NCBI GenBank assembly: GCA_035651635.1
Contig: DASRFK010000157.1
Span: 1 to 20,508, forward strand
From: JANXQE01 sp035651635
Lineage (GTDB): Bacteria > Verrucomicrobiota > Verrucomicrobiia > Limisphaerales > UBA8199
Reading direction: 5' to 3'
DNA: 20,508 nucleotides
The position numbers and the translations under genes are program-made. The notes beneath the pieces were generated by a model. That model was given only the letters and a program-made list of their open reading frames with translations. It ran no database searches and had not been told where the DNA came from. Numbering within the stretch: position 1 is the stretch's first letter; every line of letters begins with the position of its first letter. Of this stretch, positions 1 to 6,318 are shown piece after piece.

Positions 1-700
1 CGAAATCGACCGGCTGTTTAACCGGTTGCTGCCCGATCCCTCCGGCCGCCACTTGCACGTTTTGTTCACGAATGGCGTTGACAATATCGCTGGCCGTCAG
101 GCTCCGCGCGGCGACCTTTTCCGGATTCAGCCACACGCGCATGGCGTAATCGCCCGAGCCAAAGACCTCGACATCGCCCGCGCCGGGAATTCGCGCCAGG
201 ACATCCCGCACCTGCAGGGTGGCGTAATTGCGCAGGTACACCTCATCGTAACGCTCGTTGGGCGAGAAGAGGTGAACCACCATCGTGAGATCGGGCGATT
301 GCTTGGTGGTGGTCACGCCCAGCCGGCGCACATCCTCAGGGAGTTTGGGCAGAACCTGGGCGACCCGGTTTTGCACCTGGACCTGCGCTTTATCCACGTC
401 GGTGCCGAGCTTAAAGGTAATCGTCAGCGTCATGACCCCGTCGGGAGTCGCTTGCGAAAACATGTAAAGGGAGTCTTCGACGCCATTGATCGATTGCTCG
501 AGAGGCGAGGCCACGGTTTCGGCAATCGTCTTGGGGTTGGCCCCCGGATAACTCGCTTTGACCACGATGGTCGGCGGAACCACTTCAGGATACTCGCTGA
601 TCGGCAGCCGCCACATCGAGAGCAGCCCCAGCAAGAAAATGACCGCTGAAAGCACTCCGGCAAAAATCGGCCGGCGGATGAAAAAGCTCGAAAAGTTCAT
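1..700 (-). CDS. RND multidrug efflux pump inner-membrane subunit, AcrB/MexF (HAE1) type, C-terminus cut off
   Basis: Proton-driven RND pump subunit of the inner membrane, expected to work as a trimer with the adaptor encoded just upstream and an outer-membrane channel not seen here. The ATG is at 700 and the frame is open to the window edge, giving 233 of roughly 1040 residues. Visible AcrB landmarks are the N-terminal MNFSSFFIRRPIFAGVLSAV with transmembrane helix 1 (about residues 10-30), ISEYPEVVPP, the SYPGA motif, LEQSINGVEDSLYM, the VQVQNRV segment, GDVEVFGSGDYAMRVWLNP and the EQNVQVAAGGIG stretch, covering porter subdomain PN1 and the start of PN2. It lies 68 bp downstream of the adaptor gene on the same strand, so it is very probably the last or next-to-last gene of one operon. 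The family is secure; drug specificity cannot be read. Confidence 0.96.
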   Translation of the reverse strand, partial: MNFSSFFIRRPIFAGVLSAVIFLLGLLSMWRLPISEYPEVVPPTIVVKASYPGANPKTIAETVASPLEQSINGVEDSLYMFSQATPDGVMTLTITFKLGTDVDKAQVQVQNRVAQVLPKLPEDVRRLGVTTTKQSPDLTMVVHLFSPNERYDEVYLRNYATLQVRDVLARIPGAGDVEVFGSGDYAMRVWLNPEKVAARSLTASDIVNAIREQNVQVAAGGIGQQPVKQPVDF

Positions 701-768
701 AAGAAAAAAAGCCCCTGTTCTTTTGTCTTGCGACTAATTCCCGTGACGGAGTTGGTTGGACGAAGCGC

Positions 769-1944
769 TTAACGTTTGGCCAGGCGATGTTCGGTTGTTT
801 CGGCGACCTCCTGCTGCGGGGCAACCGGCATTCCTGGCCGGACCCGCTGCAGCCCATTCACCACAATTTCTTCGTTTTGGGCCAAGCCGTTGCGAACCAC
901 CCGCCGATCGCCGATGACCGGCCCGAGTTCCACGTGTCGATACGACACCGTGTTGCTGCTCGTCAACGTGAGCACGAATTTTTGGGCCTGGTCCGTTCCG
1001 ATCGCTCGTTCCTCCACCAGCAGCGCCGGGTGTCGGTCGCTCAAAGGAACACGAATCCGGGCAAAAAGTCCGGGTACGATTCGTTCATCTGGATTCGGAA
1101 AGACGGCGCGCAGCAAGATGCTGCCGGTATCCGCGTTAAGGCGGTTGTCGAACGACTCGATATACCCTTTGTGGGGGAAGTCCTGTTCGTCGGCGAGCTG
1201 CAGTTCAACGGGGATCCTCCCGTTACCGTCGGCCTCAAGCCTCTTCGAGACTGCCAGGGCGTTAAACCGCAAGAGCGAGTTTTCGTCCATATCGGCGTAC
1301 ACGTAGACCGGATCCACCGAAACGATGGTCGTCAGTACGGTCGCCGCCCCGGCAACACCATTGACGTAGTTGCCTTCCGTGAGCAGAGCCCGGCTCACCC
1401 GTCCGCCGATGGGCGCTCTAACTTGCGTATAATCGAGATCCAGTTTGGCTGAATCCAGGGCGGCTTGCGCCGCGAGCATTGCACTGTTCGCTTCCTCGTA
1501 ACGAGATTGTCTAGCATCCGATTCTTCGAGCGAGATCGCGTTGTTTGTTAACAGTTGGGGCGTCCGCTCCGCTTCGCGGCGGGCATTCTCGAGGTGAGCT
1601 TTGGCTTGCTGGAACTCGGCCCGGCGCTGGTCAAAGGTGGCCTGCTGCCAACGCGGGTCGATCTGAAAGAGCAGGTCCCCCTTTTTAACGAGTTGCCCCG
1701 ACTGGAATTTTACTTCCTGGATGTACCCGGAAACGCGCGGCCGGATCTCAACCGTTTCCACCGGCTCAATTCGACCGGTGAACTCATCGTGTTCGACTAT
1801 TTCTTTCTGCTCGACGGGGGCGACTGTCACGGCCGGCAAGGCCGCCTTGGATTGAGCCGGATGCCGGGAGCAACCCGCCAGCGCGGCGGCGCCGATCAGC
1901 AGGCTTATGGTAAAAACGCGGTAGTGTGGAATCAAAAATCGCAT
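769..1944 (-). CDS. RND efflux periplasmic adaptor (membrane-fusion protein, MexE/AcrA family), lipoprotein
   Basis: Periplasmic adaptor linking the RND pump to an outer-membrane channel. The chosen ATG at 1944 gives 391 residues beginning MRFLIPHYRVFTISLLIGAA, directly followed by the lipobox LAGC, so the mature protein would be lipid-anchored at Cys25. A longer reading from 1983 would add 13 residues before the signal peptide, and the AAGGA sequence 4 bases before 1944 favours the shorter one. Then come the biotinyl-lipoyl-like half (IRPRVSGYIQEV, GQLVKKGDLLFQIDP), a coiled-coil hairpin (about residues 95-165), the second lipoyl half (VRAPIGGRVSRALLTEGNYV), the beta-barrel domain and the membrane-proximal domain ending VVNGLQRVRPGMPV. 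Length and order fit the MexE/MexX branch. It lies downstream of the 107-residue gene and upstream of the pump. Confidence 0.95.
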   Translation of the reverse strand: MRFLIPHYRVFTISLLIGAAALAGCSRHPAQSKAALPAVTVAPVEQKEIVEHDEFTGRIEPVETVEIRPRVSGYIQEVKFQSGQLVKKGDLLFQIDPRWQQATFDQRRAEFQQAKAHLENARREAERTPQLLTNNAISLEESDARQSRYEEANSAMLAAQAALDSAKLDLDYTQVRAPIGGRVSRALLTEGNYVNGVAGAATVLTTIVSVDPVYVYADMDENSLLRFNALAVSKRLEADGNGRIPVELQLADEQDFPHKGYIESFDNRLNADTGSILLRAVFPNPDERIVPGLFARIRVPLSDRHPALLVEERAIGTDQAQKFVLTLTSSNTVSYRHVELGPVIGDRRVVRNGLAQNEEIVVNGLQRVRPGMPVAPQQEVAETTEHRLAKR

Positions 1945-1948
1945 AGCT

Positions 1949-1953
1949 TCCTT
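1949..1953 (-). promoter_or_regulatory. Shine-Dalgarno AAGGA deciding the adaptor start
   Basis: On the minus strand AAGGA precedes the ATG at 1944 with four bases between. It is one of the few clear ribosome-binding sites in the window and supports the start that places the signal peptide right at the N-terminus. Confidence 0.6.
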
Positions 1954-2011
1954 ATGACGAGAGGTGATGGAACAAAAGGACATCGAGTAAAGATTTACTG
2001 TTTCGTTTGCT

Positions 2012-2335
2012 TTAGGCCGTCAGCCTGGCAAAGGAGGTGTGGCGAACCCTTTGCTGGCGAAGCCGCCAGGCCACCACGGACTGGAGTTTCTCGCGCGCGA
2101 GCGTTGGGAACGTCAGCAGCGGGAAACCCGTTTGATGAGCCAACGCCTCCGCTTCGTTTAACGCGAGTTGCAGCAAATGATCCTGGCCGAATCCGCTCTC
2201 GCGGAACTCGCTCAGGATCACGCGCCGGATGTTTTGTATCCCGGTGAGCAGTTTCTGGCAGGACGCGGCGCAGGCAGCCACGAAGGGACTGGCTGAGGTT
2301 AAGGAATTGTTCTGGAAATCATTTAACATATTCAT
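2012..2335 (-). CDS. Unrecognised 107-residue protein at the head of the efflux operon
   Basis: I do not recognise the family. The product is 107 residues, with no signal peptide, no membrane segment and no obvious catalytic motif. It looks largely helical and amphipathic: a central block with LQLALNEAEALAHQTGFP and a basic end rich in Arg (VVAWRLRQQRVRHTSF). Two ATGs are possible (2335 and 2329) and neither has a Shine-Dalgarno sequence. It sits 67 bp before the adaptor gene on the same strand, and a degenerate TetR-type palindrome lies 15 bp before its start, so it is probably co-regulated with the pump. It could be an adaptor/chaperone or a small DNA- or membrane-associated regulator; this is inference from context only. 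The reading frame is long relative to its neighbourhood and has no competing gene. Confidence 0.7.
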   Translation of the reverse strand: MNMLNDFQNNSLTSASPFVAACAASCQKLLTGIQNIRRVILSEFRESGFGQDHLLQLALNEAEALAHQTGFPLLTFPTLAREKLQSVVAWRLRQQRVRHTSFARLTA

Positions 2336-2349
2336 AGGAAAATGTACTA

Positions 2350-2367
2350 GTTAACTGTTTAGTCAAA
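2350..2367 (-). promoter_or_regulatory. Probable second TetR operator, upstream of the efflux operon
   Basis: This 18-bp site matches the pattern TTnGACTAnnTAGTCnAA at 11 of 14 defined positions; the right half is perfect and the left half is degenerate (AACTG for GACTA). It shares the exact 10-mer TAGTCAAATA (2360-2369) with the operator in front of tetR. Read on the minus strand it contains TTGACT, a good -35, but no convincing -10 follows at 16-18 bp. It lies 15 bp before the first ATG of the 107-residue gene, a position where a bound repressor would block transcription. Confidence 0.5.
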
Positions 2368-2384
2368 TATCAGCCGAAATTTTT

Positions 2385-2999
2385 TTACGCGGTTGCCCCG
2401 GCCTTCACATTGGCTCCTAGAATTGCGAAAGCGCCGGCCGACGCGTCTTGCAAAACCTCAACATTATTTTCAATCCGTGCTTCCGTGAGCAATCCTTCGT
2501 AATAAGCGTGAACCATGCGCGCTTTGGCCGCCGGATTGGGGGCGTGAATGGAGCCCTCGGCATGGGCATCGCGAATCGCGCTCTCCAGGTACTTGAGCTT
2601 ATGTGCCAGGAGTTGCTGAATCTTTTTTTGCAAAGTGTGTTCCTGCGTTGAGACTTCCGCGCCCAGAGCGAACAGAGCGCATCCAAGCACACAACCGTAT
2701 TTTTGCTTCATTTCAGCCTGAAATTTGTAGCCAAATTCGAAATAATTCTTAATCCGCTGCAAGGGGGGGACCGTGGAGGAGAATATCGCGTCGCATTCGG
2801 CGCGAACGGTTTGCCATTGCGCATCAATCGCGGCCACCGCCAGGTCCGCTTTCGAATCGAAATAGTAGTAAAAGCTGCCTTTTCGTACCCCCGCCTTGTC
2901 GCAGATCTGGTCGATGGTCGTGCTGCCGTAGGAACAGGTCCAGATTAACTCGAGCACGGCATCCATCAGCTTGTTTCGGTTGTTACTAACTCGGCCCAT
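2385..2999 (-). CDS. TetR/AcrR-family transcriptional repressor
   Basis: Ligand-responsive DNA-binding dimer, probably repressing itself and the adjacent efflux genes. The ATG at 2999 gives 204 residues; a TTG at 3020 would add seven residues but falls inside the promoter spacer, so I reject it. The N-terminal helix-turn-helix is clear: NNRNKLMDAVLELIW, then STTIDQICDKAGVRKGSFYY with YFDSKADL closing the domain (about residues 10-55). The C-terminal ligand/dimer domain (about 75-190) carries CVLGCALFALGAEVS, as in a common TetR_C subgroup. The effector is unknown. It is transcribed in the same direction as the efflux genes, 49 bp ahead of them, and probably has its own promoter. Confidence 0.95.
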   Translation of the reverse strand: MGRVSNNRNKLMDAVLELIWTCSYGSTTIDQICDKAGVRKGSFYYYFDSKADLAVAAIDAQWQTVRAECDAIFSSTVPPLQRIKNYFEFGYKFQAEMKQKYGCVLGCALFALGAEVSTQEHTLQKKIQQLLAHKLKYLESAIRDAHAEGSIHAPNPAAKARMVHAYYEGLLTEARIENNVEVLQDASAGAFAILGANVKAGATA

Positions 3000-3008
3000 G
3001 TTGATCCC

Positions 3009-3037
3009 AGAATATTCCAATTAGACTAAATAGTCAA
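3009..3037 (-). promoter_or_regulatory. Sigma70-like promoter of tetR, near-leaderless
   Basis: On the minus strand TTGACT (3037-3032) is followed after 17 bp by TATTCT (3014-3009), matching the -35/-10 consensus at 5/6 and 4/6. A transcript starting about 7 bases further would begin around 3002, only a few bases before the ATG at 2999. The mRNA would thus be leaderless or nearly so, in keeping with the lack of any Shine-Dalgarno sequence. Confidence 0.5.
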
Positions 3038-3038
3038 A
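3021..3038. promoter_or_regulatory. TetR operator palindrome in front of tetR
   Basis: The 18-bp site TTnGACTAnnTAGTCnAA is a perfect palindrome at its 14 defined positions, with 5-bp core arms GACTA/TAGTC around a 2-bp centre. It overlaps the -35 element and spacer of the tetR promoter. Size, symmetry and position are typical of TetR autoregulation sites. Confidence 0.7.
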
Positions 3039-3086
3039 TACTTTCTTCTGTTTTCATAAGTGCGAAAACGTGGGCGGGAGAACGCA

Positions 3087-3166
3087 CGCCAAGACGCCAA
3101 GACGCAAAGGTCAAAGGAGAATGCAATTTGCGCCTCAGAAAAGCTTGGCGTCTTAGCGTCTTTGCC
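3087..3166. repeat. Inverted-repeat intergenic element (CGCCAAGACG type)
   Basis: The left arm 3087-3109 and right arm 3144-3166 are complementary at 19 of 23 positions, separated by 34 bp. The arms are built from the near-repeated unit ACGCCAAG/ACGCAAAG. A related unit array occurs again at 19275-19299. Elements of this type are common between genes in several environmental phyla. No gene is visible between the tetR promoter and the peptide gene at 3283, and the element explains the short spurious frames there. Confidence 0.75.
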
Positions 3167-3282
3167 TGAACCTCGCTCCAGAGCGAGTTCAGCGTCGCTG
3201 AAACCGAATTATGTCGTTCTTGGCCTTCGGGAGCACCCCGGGGTCCCGTCATGAGTGGCTCGGGCTCCTGAAGTGAGACACT

Positions 3283-3459
3283 ATGCGCGTGCGTAAGTGC
3301 ATCATTGCGGGGTTGGTTGGGTTGCTCGGCCTTTCAGTTTGGATGGCCGTGCCTCGGGAGGTTCCCGCCGTGTTGTATTTGGTGCGCGACTCGCCTGCTG
3401 TTCTAAAAGACGCCACGGGTGCGGAATGGTGGGTCCCCCTGGAGGGAGATTACTCTTGA
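3283..3459 (+). CDS. Possible 58-residue exported or membrane-anchored peptide
   Basis: ATG to TGA gives 58 residues. A basic start (MRVRKC) is followed by a hydrophobic segment (about residues 7-24, IIAGLVGLLGLSVWMAV), then a short tail with LYLVRDSPAVLKDATGAEWW ending in acidic residues. This is the pattern of a signal peptide or single-pass anchor with a small periplasmic domain. There is no lipobox and no clear Shine-Dalgarno sequence. The MOSC gene begins 92 bp downstream. I do not recognise the family; it could also be the broken N-terminus of a longer protein or a chance frame. Confidence 0.45.
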   Translation: MRVRKCIIAGLVGLLGLSVWMAVPREVPAVLYLVRDSPAVLKDATGAEWWVPLEGDYS

Positions 3460-3551
3460 GCTTCCGCTGGCGCCCATGCCCGACAATTCTGGCGCGTAAA
3501 AGCGCCATCATGCATCGTTCATTGGGAACGTTGGACGGACCCAAATAAAGC

Positions 3552-4304
3552 ATGCTCATAGAAATCGGACAGGTGGAGGCTATTTTCCGGTATCCTGTAA
3601 AGTCCATGGCCAGTGAACGGCTTGAGGCCGCGCAATTAGGTTGGCACGGCCTGGATGGCGACAGAAGGCTCGCATTCCGCCGGATGGAGGACCGTAGCGG
3701 GTTCCCGTGGCTGTCGGCAAGCAGGCTTCCCGAGTTGCTGCTGTTTGCTCCACAGCGCCGGGAAGACGGTGCTCCGGCGAAACTTCCTACGCACATTCGC
3801 ACTCCGGATGGAGTAGAGATGGCGGTCTTCGGCGAGGAGTTGGCCACGGAGGTCGGTCGTCGTTATGGGGGCCCCGTGCAGATGATGCAGTTGAAACATG
3901 GCATCTTCGACGAAGCGAGTATCTCGGTGATCGCTTCCGATACGGTATGCGAGATCGGACAACTCTCAGGGCTGAGCTTGGACGTGCGCCGATTTCGCCC
4001 GAATGTCGTAGTTCGTTTACGGCGCTCGGCTCCGTTTCAGGAAGATGAATGGTTGGGCGGCGTCCTCTCGTTCGGCGAGGGGGATGACGCCCCCGCCATC
4101 ACCGTCACGATGCGCGATGTTCGCTGCTCGATGGTCAACTTGGATCCGGACTCGGCCAGTTCTGCGCCCGAGGTGCTGAAGGCGGTGGTTCGTGCGAACC
4201 AGAACACCGCGGGAATCTACGGCTCGGTCACTCGCGTCGGTCGAGTGGTGTTGGGACAGACCATTTTCCTCCGGGCGCCGACGGAGAAAAGGGAACGTGG
4301 GTGA
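3552..4304 (+). CDS. MOSC-domain protein (molybdenum-cofactor-binding, YcbX/mARC-like)
   Basis: Product of 250 residues. The MOSC N-terminal beta-barrel spans about residues 5-70, with the typical FRYPVKSM and GLDGDRRLAF motifs. The MOSC domain spans about 117-242 and contains RDVRCSMVNLDPDSA, whose Cys192 corresponds to the Mo-coordinating cysteine of mARC/YcbX proteins. By family knowledge such proteins carry the molybdenum cofactor and reduce N-hydroxylated compounds such as base analogues, taking electrons from a partner. There is no C-terminal [2Fe-2S] domain, so the electron donor must be encoded elsewhere. No signal peptide: cytoplasmic. It is convergent with the propeller gene that ends at 4406. 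The start lacks a strong Shine-Dalgarno sequence. Confidence 0.9.
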   Translation: MLIEIGQVEAIFRYPVKSMASERLEAAQLGWHGLDGDRRLAFRRMEDRSGFPWLSASRLPELLLFAPQRREDGAPAKLPTHIRTPDGVEMAVFGEELATEVGRRYGGPVQMMQLKHGIFDEASISVIASDTVCEIGQLSGLSLDVRRFRPNVVVRLRRSAPFQEDEWLGGVLSFGEGDDAPAITVTMRDVRCSMVNLDPDSASSAPEVLKAVVRANQNTAGIYGSVTRVGRVVLGQTIFLRAPTEKRERG

Positions 4305-4405
4305 GGTGAACAGATTTCGAGTGCGGCGGGAGATCGGATTGAGCTGATTTCAAATTGCCTCGGGCATTGCAGATTGGCCAGTTGGGACCGTTCTGGAATT
4401 CTTAG

Positions 4406-6130
4406 TTAACGGGAGGAGTTGGCTTGTCGTGCCAGACGGAAGGCGGCCATTTCCTGGCTGTTGCGGACGAGCAAAAGGTCCCCGGCGAGCACCGGGTGAT
4501 TCCAGGTTTTGCCTTTGAGAGCCGGAAACCGGGCGAGCTCAGTGAAGTTCTCGGGCTTTGCCTCGACCAACGCCAACTCTCCCTCTTCGGAAAGAACGAG
4601 GAGGATGTCCTGGTCGGATAAGAGAAGGATCTGGCCGTGCCCATAGCGTGCGCCTTTCCACTTGCGCCGGCCGTCCTGCAGGTCGATGCAGGAGAGAAAG
4701 CTGCCGTCAAATCCAAAGGCAAATCCTTTGTGGACGACGAAGTCGTTATAATATGGCTTTAAGCCGACGGACTTCCAACGCTCGGTAACGGCCCAGCCAT
4801 TCGTGCCGTGAGCGACGGTAATGCGGCGCGTGCCCGTGCCGGATCCAGGCATGCCGGAGCCGCTGCCAACCAGGACGTCGCCGTCCGGTATGAGCGCTGG
4901 TTGGATAATGCCGTCGCTCGGCCAGGCATATTCCCACAGCACCTGGCCGTCGGCGGGCGAAACACTGATCGCTCCTGCGCCATTGAGCAGGAGCACTTGC
5001 TCGACGCCATCAATCTTAGCCAGGTGCGGCGAACTGTAACCCCAACCGTTGGCCGGGCCGGACCAGCGCGGGTCGCCGGTCTCCAGAACATAGGCTTCGA
5101 GCCAACCGGCGGCGGCAACGACGACGGTGTCGTTGAACACCAAAGGCGAGGCCGCGAATCCCCACCCGGGGATCTTTCTTCCTGCGTCGGAGGCGACGTT
5201 GCGAGTCCAAAGAACTGTGCCGTCACGCGCATCGAGCGCATTCAAGATTCCGGTCCCACCGAAGGTGTAAAGCCGACCTAAGTGAAGCGTTGGCGTCGCG
5301 CGCGGACCGGCCCCGGCGTTCGACTCCCAGAACCGGGTCAGGTCCCGGTGTTTCCAGACGGGTTCCCCGGTAGTGACTTGATAACAGGCGACGAGTTCTT
5401 CGTCCCCGCGCTGCTCCTGGGTAAAAAGCAGGTCGCCTTGAACCGCGAAGGACGACCAACCCGGTCCGACTGGACGGCTCCAAAGCAGGACGGGCGGGGA
5501 TACGGACCAATTAGTATTGATGTGGATTCCGCGGGCCACACCGTCTCGATCAGGACCGCGAAAGCCGGGCCACTGCGCCCCCAGGTTGGGCGCGGGGCGA
5601 GTTGAACTGGTGAGCACCGTCTTTTGGGGGGCCGGTTTGGCGGGGGTTTGGGCCAAAAGCTGTTGTTCATGGGTGGGTGACCAGCGCCAGGCGAATTGCG
5701 AGGCCCCATCGCCGGTGATGCCATCGGTGCGGACCACGGTCAGCGGGACGCAAGCGAGCACGATTGCGGCAATCAGGAGGGTACGTCGCGGGCTATGGGA
5801 CAGTCGGCCGCTCGCCACCGCCCAGCCGACCAAGGCCAGGCTCAGCAGAGGAATGGCGTAAACGAATAGCATCAAGCCCATCATGCCTCCGGCAATCGAT
5901 TTATGGACGATGCGCGAGGTTGCGCCGAGGGCGAAAACGATGAGCACCAGCGCGCCCAGGCGTTCGGGCCAGCGAATGCGGCTGAAGAACAGCCACCATA
6001 CCAGAATCAATAACCCGGCAAGGAGCCCGCCCAGCACACCGAATCCACCTGCGGCGGGATACACGGTCGGGATCAACCACCAGGCAAGCCATTGCAAGAT
6101 CAATGCGGCAACACCAGGCCAGAGCAACAA
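4406..6130 (-). CDS. Membrane-anchored PQQ-like (BamB-type) beta-propeller protein
   Basis: At least 574 residues. The N-terminal part has about five hydrophobic helices (roughly residues 5-24, 27-49, 56-72, 80-106, 116-134), then a Pro-rich linker (150-180). An outward-facing propeller follows (185-570) whose blades end in the repeated pattern ALDARDGTVLW, SVSPADGQVLWEY, CIDLQDGRRKW. WPGFRGPDRDG at about 187-197 is the usual opening of PQQ-repeat proteins in Planctomycetes and Verrucomicrobia. By family it may bind PQQ or act as a protein-interaction scaffold; no enzymatic residues are evident. The start is unsure: the reading given begins at TTG 6130, but the frame stays open upstream to a TGA near 6260 and includes IIQNPVRKP just before the first helix, with no ATG. 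The real start may therefore be a non-ATG codon further up. Confidence 0.85.
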   Translation of the reverse strand: MLLWPGVAALILQWLAWWLIPTVYPAAGGFGVLGGLLAGLLILVWWLFFSRIRWPERLGALVLIVFALGATSRIVHKSIAGGMMGLMLFVYAIPLLSLALVGWAVASGRLSHSPRRTLLIAAIVLACVPLTVVRTDGITGDGASQFAWRWSPTHEQQLLAQTPAKPAPQKTVLTSSTRPAPNLGAQWPGFRGPDRDGVARGIHINTNWSVSPPVLLWSRPVGPGWSSFAVQGDLLFTQEQRGDEELVACYQVTTGEPVWKHRDLTRFWESNAGAGPRATPTLHLGRLYTFGGTGILNALDARDGTVLWTRNVASDAGRKIPGWGFAASPLVFNDTVVVAAAGWLEAYVLETGDPRWSGPANGWGYSSPHLAKIDGVEQVLLLNGAGAISVSPADGQVLWEYAWPSDGIIQPALIPDGDVLVGSGSGMPGSGTGTRRITVAHGTNGWAVTERWKSVGLKPYYNDFVVHKGFAFGFDGSFLSCIDLQDGRRKWKGARYGHGQILLLSDQDILLVLSEEGELALVEAKPENFTELARFPALKGKTWNHPVLAGDLLLVRNSQEMAAFRLARQANSSR

Positions 6131-6318
6131 AGGCTTGCGAACTGGATTTTGGATAATGGACGTACTCGAAGTCTGGGGGAACGGATGAGACTGTTCAAGT
6201 GGTTTGCGGTACAGACGGGGCAGGGGGGTGGCAAACTTGAAATAAATTGGAAATTGGCAATCTCAAATCAGGTCCGCCATTGCCAAGCTGGTTCGCTCCA
6301 CAGTAGCCTGCGCGGGAA
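6131..6318. other. Divergent intergenic region
   Basis: This stretch separates the propeller gene (minus) from the first CRTAC1-like gene (plus), so promoters for both should lie here. The AT-rich part at 6237-6270 (TTGAAATAAATTGG and following) is the only promoter-like stretch, but I could not fix a -35/-10 pair on either strand. Confidence 0.4.

Noticed and set aside
3034..3252. 72-codon minus-strand frame between tetR and the small peptide gene
   Set aside because: It spans the inverted-repeat element 3087-3166 and its sequence is simply a translation of the repeat.
3490..3507. Hairpin TGGCGC-GTAAAA-GCGCCA before the MOSC gene as a terminator
   Set aside because: The stem is only 6 bp and no T-run follows, so it does not meet the usual pattern of an intrinsic terminator.
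3302..3847. 181-codon minus-strand frame opposite the peptide and MOSC gene
   Set aside because: Most of it is antisense to the MOSC coding sequence, and no motif is recognisable.
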